A DNA stretch of 64,000 nt from contig NZ_RBCJ01000002.1 in assembly GCF_003626755.1 (NCBI RefSeq), positions 310,001-374,000 of the forward strand, written 5' to 3'. The translations under genes were made by a program, and so were the position numbers. The stretch is from Ulvibacterium marinum. GTDB taxonomy: Bacteria > Bacteroidota > Bacteroidia > Flavobacteriales > Flavobacteriaceae. Below are positions 1 to 8,451 of the stretch, one piece after another. Under the pieces are notes generated by a model that worked only from the letters and a program-made list of their open reading frames with translations, had not been told where the DNA came from and made no database searches. The first letter of the stretch is position 1. Every line of letters begins with the position of its first letter.

Positions 1-503
1 GGTTTACCCATATCCTTTTGCACAGGTATAGCTTTCTATGGCAATTCCATAAAATACACCATAGCGTCAAGGAAATGGGTTTCGCGGCCCATATGCGATA
101 TCATTGGATGGAGAACATTCTATACAAGCCTTTAAAAACTTTTGGGATAATGGTTTTAGGCGGTTTTGAGCCGGAACAAGCATATATCGTCCATTTCGCT
201 GCTATTAGTATCGGTCACTTAAACCATGCCAACATAAAACTAACCTGGGGCCCCTTAAAGTATGTCTTCAACAATCCGGTTATGCATTTGTATCATCATG
301 CCTATACCTTGCCTGCGGGCAAATACGGAGTGAATTTTGGGATTAGCCTAAGTATATGGGATTACCTCTTTAAGAGCAATTACGTCCCTGAGGATAGTGG
401 ATCGATACCCTTGGGGTTTGTGGGAGACGAGAATATACCCAAGGGATTTTTGGGTCAGTTCCTATATGGATTCTTTGGACGAAAAAACCGTGAGAAAGAC
501 TAG
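1..503 (+). CDS. Fatty acid hydroxylase / sterol desaturase family protein, C-terminal part (5' end outside window)
   Basis: The reading frame is open from base 3 and has no credible start inside the window, so this is the C-terminal part of a longer gene. The first residues contain HR and then FHKIHHS, followed later by HLNHAN and HLYHHAY. These spaced histidines are the di-iron ligands of the fatty acid hydroxylase superfamily, which are integral membrane oxygenases acting on lipids or sterols. The HxxHH and HLYHH motifs are intact, so what remains looks functional. Substrate cannot be told. The gene is convergent with the TonB receptor that follows, with about 95 bases between them. A second member of the superfamily lies at 15990-16946. 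Family assignment is confident; the exact reaction is not. Confidence 0.85.
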   Translation, partial: FTHILLHRYSFLWQFHKIHHSVKEMGFAAHMRYHWMENILYKPLKTFGIMVLGGFEPEQAYIVHFAAISIGHLNHANIKLTWGPLKYVFNNPVMHLYHHAYTLPAGKYGVNFGISLSIWDYLFKSNYVPEDSGSIPLGFVGDENIPKGFLGQFLYGFFGRKNREKD

Positions 504-597
504 CAACACCTATTGTTCTGCCTTGGCACATGTCTTTGGAACAGGAAATAGAGCCGTTTGTGTACTAACAAACAGGAAAAAATTGAAACGCTGTGGA

Positions 598-3000
598 TCA
601 ATAGTTTAGTTTCAATTGCAAAATGAAATTTCGGCCTAAATCGTCAGCGAAAAAACGCTGACGATTTAGGTAATCCCTATAATTGGTATTCAATACATTG
701 TTTATCGTAAGCCCCGTGGTGAGTTTGGTAGACTTCCCAAGAGGAAATTCTATTTTCGAATTGAGGGCTAAAATATGGTAAGCTTCTGGAGGCGTATTTA
801 TTTCCAGTAACAGCTCTTGTTGTTGTTCCGGAGAGAAAACCATGATATTCGGTGGAAACTCGTTTTGCCGGAATACATAATTGCTTTCCAGGGAAATTTC
901 AAAATCCCGCCATTCCGGTTGGGTAAACTTTAGCTTGTTCCTAAAATTGGCCGCTGGTATATTGATAAGGGCCAAATCGTTTTCCATATCCTTGCCTTTG
1001 ACCAAGGAAAATTGATGTTCCGATCTCCAATGGTCGGTCCAATCCACATATGCACTAGCGTCAAGTCCCAATAATCTAGCATTGGTCTGGCGATAGCCCC
1101 ACACCGGAAATGCACCTCGTATGGTAAACTCTACTCCGTTGGGTTCCAGTAGAATAAAATTCCTAATGTAATTGACATAGGGTTCCAGGGTGAAGCCCCA
1201 ACGCTCAAAATCCCTTTCCAGGGACATAGAAAGTTTATGCGACGTTTCACTATCGATTCTCAAATCGCCCAACTCAATCCTCGCTGCGGAATGATGTAAG
1301 CCATCACTGAACAGTTCCGAAGGATTGGGCGCACGTTGTGAAAGGGCGTAGTTAAACCGAAAAACATTTTGATTTCCGCCAAAGTATTGTAGACCGGTTG
1401 TGGCCGAAAAGTTGTGATAGTCAAACACGGGATTGGTAAGTATTTGATTGCCTGCATTTTCAACGATAAAATCCGGGAATTCCTGATCGTATCCCCTTTC
1501 TTCCCAGCGAGATGTCTGATAGAATTTTTGGGCATCGATTCTTGTATAATCGTAACGGAGGCCGGCATCAAGCATTACCTTATCCGTAATTTGGTATTCA
1601 CCGATCAAAAAACAACCTAGATCATACTTTTCATAATCGGGTATCAAACGTCTGACCCCGGTATCCGGATTGGCAAAATTATCCTGATATCTACCCAAAA
1701 CCCCAACGTGCAATTGAGACTTGCGTTTTGCATCCCATTTAAAATCTGCACCCACGGTATGCGTTGTCAATTCCAAGTCAATGGAAGCCCTATCATCCGA
1801 CTCACCACGGCGTACATCAAATTCAAATCTACGGTTTACTTGGACATCGTATTGAAAATTTAATTTCCCCAGTCCCTCAAAACGTTTGTAGAACTTTAAT
1901 TTCCCTAAATGGTGGAAGACTTCTTGTCTTGGATTTTGAAGATCGTAGGTAAAGGGCCTTATGATTTCTGGTTCGCCACTATTTATGCCCCGTATTAAAT
2001 CATCGACATTACCAATATGGGATGCCCTAAGGATAGCAATTTCTGCATTATAATAAGAGTAGTTTACGTCCCAACCCCAAGTGAACAATTGCTTTCCAAA
2101 CCGAAGGGATGCACCTACTTCCCGTATACCGGTGTTAGATAGGATATAGTCTGGAGCTTCCTGATCACCTAGGAGTTTGTAGGAACCTTGTCCCTTTAGA
2201 AACCAACCTTTATCAAAGACCTTGGTTAGCTCCGAAGTGATATTACCACCCCTGCCATTGGATAATCCGTTCAACAGTGTTTTCCCAAAAAGGGTGTCCT
2301 TTGCAGGAATCCGAGCCTGTTCCATAAGAATTACGCCACCAATGGCATCGCCTCCATATTGCAGAGCCGCAGCACCCTTGATCACGGAAATGGAACCGGA
2401 AGAATTGATATCTACATTTGGTGCATGCTCATCCCCCCATTCCATGTCCTGCATACGAACCCCATTGTTCAAGATTAAAACACGGCTTCCATTTAGTCCG
2501 TGTATGGCCGGTTTTACGATGTTGGCCCCGGTGTTCAAAGAGGAGACCCCTCCCAGCTGCCTTAATGCATCCCCCAAACTTTGGCTACTGAACTGATCAA
2601 GGGTTTGTTGCCTTAAAACCTCTTCCTGCGCGGAATTCGTCTTGTTGATGATGGCATCCCCTACCACTTTTACCTCATCCAGCTCTTCCAGATGATGCTC
2701 CAGTTTAACGTCCAGGACTGTATTGGCTTTATTGATGTCTACCCTAATAAATTGGGTAACACAGGCTTCATGGGATACCTCTAATTCCAGCGATCCCATA
2801 CAAAGTGAATTCAATTGATACCGTCCTTCATTATCGGTGTAGGTTATGCTCGTATCACCTGAAATTTGAACCATGGCTCCCACCAGGGGCATACCGTCAT
2901 GAAAATCAATAACCGTACCTGATAGGGTATTAGAGCAATCCTGCGCCACTATTTTAAAGAATGATACTGTAATTAACAGTACCGTAAACAAAAGTCTCAT
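598..3000 (-). CDS. TonB-dependent outer-membrane receptor with carboxypeptidase-regulatory-like prefix
   Basis: About 800 residues. It opens with a signal peptide (MRLLFTVLLITVSFF) and a CarboxypepD_reg-like beta-sandwich (about residues 20-100, GTVIDFHDGMPLVGA). A plug domain follows (about 105-230, HGLNGSRVLILNNG and VIKGAAALQYGGDAIGG), then a long beta-barrel ending in the aromatic LQLKLNY typical of outer-membrane barrels. The in-frame TTG at 3036 is a possible earlier start, but the ATG at 3000 puts the signal peptide at the N-terminus and is preferred. The plug segment MQDMEWGDEHAPNVD resembles metal or haem receptors of the ZnuD/HmuR kind. That resemblance, with the His/Cys-rich protein encoded just upstream, suggests metal uptake; this is an inference from memory of the family, not a demonstrated substrate. 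Confidence 0.9.
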   Translation of the reverse strand: MRLLFTVLLITVSFFKIVAQDCSNTLSGTVIDFHDGMPLVGAMVQISGDTSITYTDNEGRYQLNSLCMGSLELEVSHEACVTQFIRVDINKANTVLDVKLEHHLEELDEVKVVGDAIINKTNSAQEEVLRQQTLDQFSSQSLGDALRQLGGVSSLNTGANIVKPAIHGLNGSRVLILNNGVRMQDMEWGDEHAPNVDINSSGSISVIKGAAALQYGGDAIGGVILMEQARIPAKDTLFGKTLLNGLSNGRGGNITSELTKVFDKGWFLKGQGSYKLLGDQEAPDYILSNTGIREVGASLRFGKQLFTWGWDVNYSYYNAEIAILRASHIGNVDDLIRGINSGEPEIIRPFTYDLQNPRQEVFHHLGKLKFYKRFEGLGKLNFQYDVQVNRRFEFDVRRGESDDRASIDLELTTHTVGADFKWDAKRKSQLHVGVLGRYQDNFANPDTGVRRLIPDYEKYDLGCFLIGEYQITDKVMLDAGLRYDYTRIDAQKFYQTSRWEERGYDQEFPDFIVENAGNQILTNPVFDYHNFSATTGLQYFGGNQNVFRFNYALSQRAPNPSELFSDGLHHSAARIELGDLRIDSETSHKLSMSLERDFERWGFTLEPYVNYIRNFILLEPNGVEFTIRGAFPVWGYRQTNARLLGLDASAYVDWTDHWRSEHQFSLVKGKDMENDLALINIPAANFRNKLKFTQPEWRDFEISLESNYVFRQNEFPPNIMVFSPEQQQELLLEINTPPEAYHILALNSKIEFPLGKSTKLTTGLTINNVLNTNYRDYLNRQRFFADDLGRNFILQLKLNY

Positions 3001-3060
3001 GAGTAATCCATATCGTTTAGAAATGACTTCGACCAAATAGAAAGGGAAGCTTTAGTGAAT

Positions 3061-3363
3061 CTAAACCATACCTGGTGGAGGCCTACCGTATTCTTTTGCT
3101 AAAACACCTTTTAAAATGGGTGAAATATAGGAATTATAATTAGGCTTATCCAAGAAGAAGTCAAAATTGGATATATCCAAATTAAGCGATAGGGGCGAGA
3201 CCAACTCGTTATTTTCATTTTCGATCGCTAACTCACAGTGTTCACAGGTCTCAATTTGGTCATGACCGTCCTCTGCATGGGAATACACATGTATAGCAGA
3301 TACCTTAATAAACAATAAGGCCGCAAAAAAAGCGAATAACCAAATATTATAATCCCTGGCCAT
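3061..3363 (-). CDS. Small membrane-anchored or secreted protein with His/Cys-rich patch
   Basis: 100 residues from the ATG at 3363; an in-frame TTG nine bases upstream is less likely. One hydrophobic segment near the N-terminus (about residues 6-25) is a signal peptide or anchor. Directly after it comes HVYSHAEDGHDQIETCEHC, which holds three or four histidines and a CxxC pair, a plausible Zn or Cu site. The C-terminus is the unusual KEYGRPPPGMV. The gene lies 60 bases upstream of the TonB receptor on the same strand, so both are probably co-transcribed. I do not recognise a named family; small proteins of this shape commonly sit beside metal-type TonB receptors. The function (metal binding or sensing in the periplasm) is inferred only. 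Confidence 0.7.
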   Translation of the reverse strand: MARDYNIWLFAFFAALLFIKVSAIHVYSHAEDGHDQIETCEHCELAIENENNELVSPLSLNLDISNFDFFLDKPNYNSYISPILKGVLAKEYGRPPPGMV

Positions 3364-3416
3364 AATCGACAAAATTAATCCAATGCGATGCTATAGTATA
3401 GTTAAAGAAACCATAA

Positions 3417-3719
3417 TTATTTAAAAAGAAAACCCAGTCCAAGGCGCACCAACATTTTCTTTTCAAAATTCCAGAAGAATTTAAACTGTCCGAACAGCCA
3501 TCCGAAAACTACCAACAAAACTTGATAGACAGGAAAAATCAGTAGAATGCGTAGCGTCCAATATATCCAAGGATTTGTTGTTTCCTGCTGAAAGCCAATA
3601 AAACTTGTAAGGGGGTCCGCAAGTTTAGCAGCTGCAGAGCCTGTAATGGCAAATACAATAAAAATTATCAGCAACTGGAAATTGGAATCAATACCCCAGC
3701 GCTTTTTTAATTTCTCCAT
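3417..3719 (-). CDS. Small conserved membrane protein (DUF6787-like)
   Basis: 100 residues starting MEKLKKRWGID. Two strongly hydrophobic stretches (about residues 16-35 and 53-75) flank a loop containing TGSAAAKLADP, and the C-terminus is basic. The pattern KxRWGI...N.QL.II..VFA.TGS is one I associate with DUF6787 proteins of Bacteroidota; that name is from memory and unverified. No enzymatic motif is visible. It follows the lipoprotein gene at 3749-4207 on the same strand with a 29-base gap, so the two may be co-transcribed. Function unknown. Confidence 0.75.
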   Translation of the reverse strand: MEKLKKRWGIDSNFQLLIIFIVFAITGSAAAKLADPLTSFIGFQQETTNPWIYWTLRILLIFPVYQVLLVVFGWLFGQFKFFWNFEKKMLVRLGLGFLFK

Positions 3720-3748
3720 TTATCTCGGATATGGGACAAATATAATCC

Positions 3749-4207
3749 TTAAATCCGAGGCAGCCAAGGGCCTAAACGCTGGTTATATTTGCGTTGAAAA
3801 TAAATGAAATAATTATATAATTTAAAATTTACATCGTATCCATAATCTATATTTGGATCATAGTTTATCTGGAGTTCATACAGGTTCGGATTAAAGCGCA
3901 GGGGCTGCAATACTCTTTGATTCCAATTGATTACTAATATCTGATTACGGTTTTCCAAATAGGGTTGGGAGTAAAATCCCTTTGGTCTTGCGATACTATT
4001 AAGCCAAAAATTAAATCCAGGTTCTATGATAATTATTTCATATTCCGTGGCATCGCTTTTTATTTCTATGGTATCACCGACTGTTTCGCTAAAAGCAATC
4101 CTTTCCTTATCCGTAATCTCAAGGGCCTCCTTGGAGCTTTTACAACTATTAAAAGCCAAGCCAAAAAGAAATAGCAGTATTCCAATTTGAAAAATTATTT
4201 TATTCAT
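3749..4207 (-). CDS. Predicted lipoprotein (DUF6146-like)
   Basis: 152 residues. The N-terminus is a lipoprotein signal: a hydrophobic stretch, then FNSCKSSK, giving a lipobox Cys near residue 22. The mature part is rich in aromatic residues and Asn (GFNFWLNSIARPKGFYSQPYLENRN, split here around residues 85-110) and ends with YFQRKYNQRLGPWLPRI. I recall similar 140-150 residue lipoproteins classed as DUF6146 in Flavobacteriaceae; this is a recollection. Probably anchored in the outer membrane facing the periplasm. No catalytic motif is visible. It is separated from the upstream DUF937 gene by a clear terminator hairpin, so it starts its own unit. Confidence 0.75.
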   Translation of the reverse strand: MNKIIFQIGILLFLFGLAFNSCKSSKEALEITDKERIAFSETVGDTIEIKSDATEYEIIIIEPGFNFWLNSIARPKGFYSQPYLENRNQILVINWNQRVLQPLRFNPNLYELQINYDPNIDYGYDVNFKLYNYFIYFQRKYNQRLGPWLPRI

Positions 4208-4243
4208 AGTCTAGCCTTCTATTACCTAATCAAAAAGATACAA

Positions 4244-4273
4244 AAAAGTCGCTCGTATGGACCAGCGACTTTT
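4244..4273 (-). terminator. Intrinsic terminator of the DUF937 gene
   Basis: A perfect 10-bp inverted repeat (AAAAGTCGCT with AGCGACTTTT) encloses a 10-base loop. Read on the minus strand the hairpin runs into a stretch of Ts. It lies 27 bases after the stop codon of the DUF937 gene and before the next gene, the expected place for its terminator. Confidence 0.8.
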
Positions 4274-4299
4274 GTTAAATAAGGTTAAGGTGGTCAGAG

Positions 4300-4932
4300 C
4301 TATTTTCTGAAGAGGCCTCCCAATAATCCTCCAAGTCCACCACTTTTTTTATTGCTTCCCATAACCATACCGGCCACATCGTCCAATACACTACCATCAC
4401 CATCCGCATCAATTAGGCTCATGATCAAACTTTGGTTTTGTTGCGGTTGACCGCCCAACATACTTCCCAATAAACTGTTTATTCCATTGGCATCGCTAAC
4501 ATTACCATTGTTACGTTCCCTACCTAAGTAACCCATAACGATTGGGGCCGCAATTTTAAGAATACTGGCTATGGTACCTGCATCCAAACCGGATTTTTGG
4601 CTTAAGGCATTTTCTACCTGCGGTTGTTTGTTTCCGAGTACGTGGCCCAAAATCCCCGCGCCGTCATCCATTACGGATTGGTCTACACCTCCTCCAAAGA
4701 GACCTCCCAGATCATCCAGGATACTACCATTATGCTTATTGGATAGTGCATTCATTAGGCCTTCCGCTCCCTGAGGGGAAGACGCGTTTTTCTTCATCGC
4801 TCCCAATAGAAGGGGCATCGCCATGCTAAGTACATCGGCGGTCTTACTTTCTGCTTGTCCGGTTTGCCCGGCCACGCCATTAATTAATTGTTTGCCCATT
4901 GGGCTGTTTAGTAAATCTAATAATCCAGACAT
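4300..4932 (-). CDS. DUF937 domain-containing protein
   Basis: 210 residues, starting MSGLLDLLNSPMGKQLINGV. The Gly/Leu-rich helical repeats (KTADVLSMAMPLLLGAMKKNA and later KIAAPIVMGYLGRE) are the hallmark of the DUF937/YidB-like family. It contains a repeated DDLGGLFGGG / DDVAGMVMG pattern and an Asp-rich DADGDGSVLDD segment resembling a calcium-binding loop. The C-terminal tail is Gly- and Lys-rich (GGLGGLLGGLFRK). There is no signal peptide, so it is likely cytoplasmic or membrane-associated. The molecular role of the family is not established. Single-gene unit with its own terminator at 4244-4273. Confidence 0.85.
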   Translation of the reverse strand: MSGLLDLLNSPMGKQLINGVAGQTGQAESKTADVLSMAMPLLLGAMKKNASSPQGAEGLMNALSNKHNGSILDDLGGLFGGGVDQSVMDDGAGILGHVLGNKQPQVENALSQKSGLDAGTIASILKIAAPIVMGYLGRERNNGNVSDANGINSLLGSMLGGQPQQNQSLIMSLIDADGDGSVLDDVAGMVMGSNKKSGGLGGLLGGLFRK

Positions 4933-5007
4933 GTTATAGTTAATTTTAAAATGGAGGGGTAATGTACAAAAACTGTACTAATCTAACAGTCCTACTGGAA
5001 AATAAAC

Positions 5008-5958
5008 CTACTTCAACAACGAAATTATCTGCGAGGCCAATTCGGTTCCGATTCGATCTTGGGCTTCTCCCGTTGCCGCTCCAATATGTGGGGTCAACGA
5101 AATTTTTGGATGCATCAAAATCTTAATTTCCGGATTGGGCTCGGATTCGAAAACATCCAATCCGGCAAAGGAGATTTTCCCATTTTCCAGAGCATCCACC
5201 AGAGCCACTTCATCCACCACACCACCACGTGCCGCATTTACAATGCCAACACCATCTTTCATGATAGCAAATTCCTTTTGGCCAATTACGTACTCTTTTT
5301 GTGCCGGGACATGAAGGGTGATAAAATCCGAAGATTGCAATACTTCTTCCTTGGACAAGGAGGCTAAATCAAAAGAAACGGACTGACCGTCAAAAAAAGA
5401 AACCTCCAGCGAAGTCTTTTCCAAAAAGGGGTCAAAATAAATGACCTTCATACCAACGCCCAATGCGATTTTCGCGGTAGCCCGGCCAATACGCCCAAAA
5501 CCGATTACTCCCAAGGTCTTTCCCCTAAGCTCCGTTCCTCCGGCATAGGATTTTTTAAGCTGTTTAAATTTACTGTCCCCATCCAAGGGCATCTGCCTGT
5601 TGGCATCGTACAAGTAACGTACCCCTCCAAACAAATGGGCAAACACCAGTTCTGCCACGGATTCCGAAGAAGCAGCGGGGGTATTGATTACATACAATCC
5701 CTTTTCCTTAGCGTAAGCGACATCAATATTGTCCATTCCCACACCGCCACGGCCGATTAACTTTAAATTTGGACAAGCATCAATAAGGTCTTTTCGTACT
5801 TTGGTGGCACTTCGCACCAAAAGCCCAATGATTTCATTTTCATTGATATAGGGAATCAATTGTTCCTGGGCCACAGTGGTGGTCAATACCTCAAAACCCT
5901 CGCTTTCCAAAGCTTGGATTCCTGATTGTGCTATTCCGTCGTTGGCTAATATTTTCAT
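5008..5958 (-). CDS. serA: D-3-phosphoglycerate dehydrogenase (short form)
   Basis: 316 residues of the D-2-hydroxyacid dehydrogenase family. The Rossmann motif GVIGFGRIGRA lies near residue 150. The catalytic residues are visible as Arg in NAARGG (about 244), Glu in DVFESEP (about 271) and His in LTPHIGAAT (about 291). It lacks the C-terminal ACT domain of longer SerA proteins, so serine feedback through that domain is not expected. Neighbouring serC on the same strand supports the serine-biosynthesis assignment over other hydroxyacid dehydrogenases. The start ATG at 5958 is preceded within a few bases by a run of heptamer repeats at 5963-6018, which would form its 5' untranslated region. 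Confidence 0.88.
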   Translation of the reverse strand: MKILANDGIAQSGIQALESEGFEVLTTTVAQEQLIPYINENEIIGLLVRSATKVRKDLIDACPNLKLIGRGGVGMDNIDVAYAKEKGLYVINTPAASSESVAELVFAHLFGGVRYLYDANRQMPLDGDSKFKQLKKSYAGGTELRGKTLGVIGFGRIGRATAKIALGVGMKVIYFDPFLEKTSLEVSFFDGQSVSFDLASLSKEEVLQSSDFITLHVPAQKEYVIGQKEFAIMKDGVGIVNAARGGVVDEVALVDALENGKISFAGLDVFESEPNPEIKILMHPKISLTPHIGAATGEAQDRIGTELASQIISLLK

Positions 5959-5962
5959 TTTA

Positions 5963-6018
5963 GTTGTCAGTTGTCAGTTGTCAGTTGTCAGTTGTCAGTT
6001 GTCAGTTGTCAGTTGTCG
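5963..6018. repeat. Tandem heptamer array (GTTGTCA, 8 units) upstream of serA
   Basis: Seven perfect copies of GTTGTCA followed by one variant copy (GTTGTCG) run head to tail between serC and serA. On the transcribed (minus) strand the unit is TGACAAC. The array ends four bases before the serA start codon and so occupies the place of the ribosome-binding region. Copy number of such short arrays can change by replication slippage; because the unit is 7 bp and lies outside the coding frame, changes would alter spacing rather than reading frame. Confidence 0.97.
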
Positions 6019-6078
6019 GTGATTGCTTTAGTTACCCTTTGCTTTTACGGTCAACGAACAACTAAAAACGCTCAACGA

Positions 6079-7143
6079 TTATCCTTTTCGTTCCATTTCA
6101 CTCATTACATCCACAAGTATGCCCACGCTTTCCAAGGACATGGCGTTGTACATTGAAGCTCGGTAACCGCCAACGGACCGGTGTCCGTTAAGGCCGTTGA
6201 TGCCTGCTTCCTTCCACATGGCATCAAAGGTTTCCTTTAACTTTTCATCGGCCAGGTTAAATGTTGCATTCATATGGGAACGGTCTTCCATCTTGGCAAA
6301 GCCTTCAAAAACAGGATTCAGATCAATTTCCGAATACAGCAATTGTGCCTTCTTTTCATTGATTTCCTCTATGGCCGGAATCCCTCCCAGGTTTTTAAGC
6401 CATTCCAAAGTAAGCATACAGGTATACACCGCGAACACCGCAGGTGTATTGAACATACTATCCTTGGAAATATGAACTTTATAATCCAACATGGATGGAA
6501 TTTTACGGGAGACCTTGCCCAAAACATCTTCTTTAACGACCACCAAGGTAGTACCCGCGGCCCCCATATTCTTTTGAGCGCCGGCATAGATTAAATCAAA
6601 TTGTGTAAAATCCAATTGCCTGGAAAAAATATCCGAACTCATATCACAGACCAACGGAACTGTAGTTTTCGGGAATTTTTTTACCTGTGTCCCGAAAATG
6701 GTATTATTGGAAGTTAGGTGCAGGTAATCCAAATCATCAGGAACCGTATACCCCTTGGGAATGTAATTGAAATTTTCATCTTTGGATGAGCCCACTTCTA
6801 CTACTTCACCAAAAATTTTAGCTTCCTTAATAGCCTTTTCACTCCATGCGCCGGTATTTAAGTATCCAGCTTTCTTGTCCAATAGATTATAGGCCGCCAT
6901 TAAAAACTCCAGACTGGCGCCTCCTTGTAAAAACAAGGCTTGGTATCCTTTGCCCTCTAAGCCCAAAAGCTCCAGTGCCAAAGTCCTTGCCTTTTCCATG
7001 ATATCTACAAATTCCTTGCTTCGGTGGGATATTTCAATAAGTGATAATCCGGAACCGTTAAAGTCCATAACGGCTTCCGAGGCCTTTAAAAATACCTCTT
7101 GTGGAAGAATACAGGGTCCTGCGCTAAAATTATGTTTTTTCAT
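6079..7143 (-). CDS. serC: Phosphoserine aminotransferase
   Basis: 354 residues of the class V aminotransferase fold. It begins KKHNFSAGPCILP, the classic SerC N-terminus. The PLP lysine lies in DLIYAGAQKNMGAAG, and the substrate-binding end has NGHRSVGGYRASMYNAM. It converts 3-phosphohydroxypyruvate and glutamate to phosphoserine, the step after SerA. It is transcribed toward serA with about 120 bases between the genes, including the heptamer array, so the pair probably forms one operon. The 354-residue length is normal for the family. The ATG at 7143 is unambiguous. Confidence 0.95.
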   Translation of the reverse strand: MKKHNFSAGPCILPQEVFLKASEAVMDFNGSGLSLIEISHRSKEFVDIMEKARTLALELLGLEGKGYQALFLQGGASLEFLMAAYNLLDKKAGYLNTGAWSEKAIKEAKIFGEVVEVGSSKDENFNYIPKGYTVPDDLDYLHLTSNNTIFGTQVKKFPKTTVPLVCDMSSDIFSRQLDFTQFDLIYAGAQKNMGAAGTTLVVVKEDVLGKVSRKIPSMLDYKVHISKDSMFNTPAVFAVYTCMLTLEWLKNLGGIPAIEEINEKKAQLLYSEIDLNPVFEGFAKMEDRSHMNATFNLADEKLKETFDAMWKEAGINGLNGHRSVGGYRASMYNAMSLESVGILVDVMSEMERKG

Positions 7144-7261
7144 GTGATGTTCAGTTTATGGGTTCCGAAAATCATTCGGTATTTCAATAGGTTTCTTAAA
7201 TTAAGCCGTTAAAGGTCATAAAATTATAGGGAATCTTCCCCATGGAAAACAAATAATTCTG

Positions 7262-8323
7262 TTATGTTTTTAACAGGAAGTCAACAGTATCCACGCCATC
7301 CGCATAATCCGTTAAACTTGGGGTTTGTGTCTTCCCGAAAGGAACCTCATTTTTTATATTGCCATGGGATACCACGCATTGTATTTTGTGCTTGTCCTGC
7401 TCCAACTTTACTATAATATCCTTCAAGGATGCGTACCTTTCGTAAAAGAGGGATGCGATTGGCGATGCATAACTTTCATCCTCTTTTAACATAAGAAATC
7501 CGTTGTCCAAGATCTTGAATTCGCTCATAAGATATACGGCTTTGTTATAATCGTAGTTATTGGCATATTTTTGATGATTTATGATATCTTTATAGGAGTA
7601 AATTGCGGTAAAGAATACGTCAAAATCATAATCCATCGGAACAAAGATTTTGGATACACTTCGGCACCCTAGACCATAGTATCTAAAAATATCCTCGCCC
7701 AAGGCTTTTAGCTGCTCTGGAGATTCGTTTCCGGTAAGTACGGCGACCGAGTTTCTATTCTTTCGGATCAAGTTGGGTTTTTGAGCAAAGTAGTATTCAA
7801 AATATCGTGCTGTATTATCGCTTCCCGTTGCAATTATAGCATCAAATGCATCCAGTTTTTTCTCGGTAAAACGAATTGTATTTTTCAAGGTCGGCTCCAT
7901 TTCACGAAGATACTCGGCCAAAAATGGAAGTAGGATTTTGTCGTTGGAAGAAAGCTTTACCTGTACGGAATTCCCGGTCAACAGTACCGCCAAAAAATCA
8001 TGGAAGCCTACTAGGGGAATGTTTCCCGCCGTGATGAGGGCTACGTTCTTTTTTTTGCTTTTTTCCAGATTATAAGCGGATAACCAATGTAGTAAACGGT
8101 CTTCCGTCAATAACTTGCTCCAACTCTTAAGGGCAAATAACACATTCTCTTCTGTAAACCAACCGTTAGACTGACCTGCCAAACGAACCTTTTGTTCCAA
8201 TTTATGAAACCATGGCTTGTTTGGATATCCGTCATGAGCGGTTTTGTTGGAGTATTCGCAAAATTCCCCCATGAATTTTCCAAGTTTAACAAAAGCTTCT
8301 ATTCTACGTTTGAGGTCTATCAT
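7262..8323 (-). CDS. Acyl-CoA reductase (LuxC-like, aldehyde dehydrogenase superfamily)
   Basis: 353 residues. The central region has GNIPLVGFHDFLAVLLTGN and IIATGSDNTARYFEYYF, typical of LuxC-type acyl-CoA reductases, and a candidate catalytic Cys in YYGLGCRSVSKIF. Family members reduce fatty acyl-CoA to aldehyde with NADPH. No luxD/luxE partners are nearby; instead the gene is upstream of serC on the same strand and divergent from a dicluster ferredoxin. I recall this neighbourhood as conserved in Flavobacteria, which suggests a housekeeping role rather than bioluminescence. Substrate unknown. Confidence 0.8.
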   Translation of the reverse strand: MIDLKRRIEAFVKLGKFMGEFCEYSNKTAHDGYPNKPWFHKLEQKVRLAGQSNGWFTEENVLFALKSWSKLLTEDRLLHWLSAYNLEKSKKKNVALITAGNIPLVGFHDFLAVLLTGNSVQVKLSSNDKILLPFLAEYLREMEPTLKNTIRFTEKKLDAFDAIIATGSDNTARYFEYYFAQKPNLIRKNRNSVAVLTGNESPEQLKALGEDIFRYYGLGCRSVSKIFVPMDYDFDVFFTAIYSYKDIINHQKYANNYDYNKAVYLMSEFKILDNGFLMLKEDESYASPIASLFYERYASLKDIIVKLEQDKHKIQCVVSHGNIKNEVPFGKTQTPSLTDYADGVDTVDFLLKT

Positions 8324-8373
8324 TATATTTGTCTAGTAATTCTGTAGGGTTTACCTTTGCTTTTAAGGAATTG

Positions 8374-8381
8374 CAAAAATA
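8374..8381 (-). promoter_or_regulatory. -7 element of the acyl-CoA reductase promoter
   Basis: On the minus strand this reads TATTTTTG, an exact match to the Bacteroidota -7 consensus TAnnTTTG. It lies about 50 bases upstream of the start at 8323. No convincing TTG -33 partner is visible at 17-23 bases, so the call is tentative. Confidence 0.4.
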
Positions 8382-8451
8382 CACATACAAAACTAAAATT
8401 GCAGCTGAACGGATTTTGATGTAAAACGGATTCAGTATAAAAAAGAGAATT

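Noticed and set aside
5971-6156. Plus-strand open frame encoding SVVSCQL repeats across the heptamer array
   Set aside because: The 61-residue frame is simply the translation of the GTTGTCA repeats and then of the 3' end of serC on the other strand. No start signal or family match; it is a shadow.
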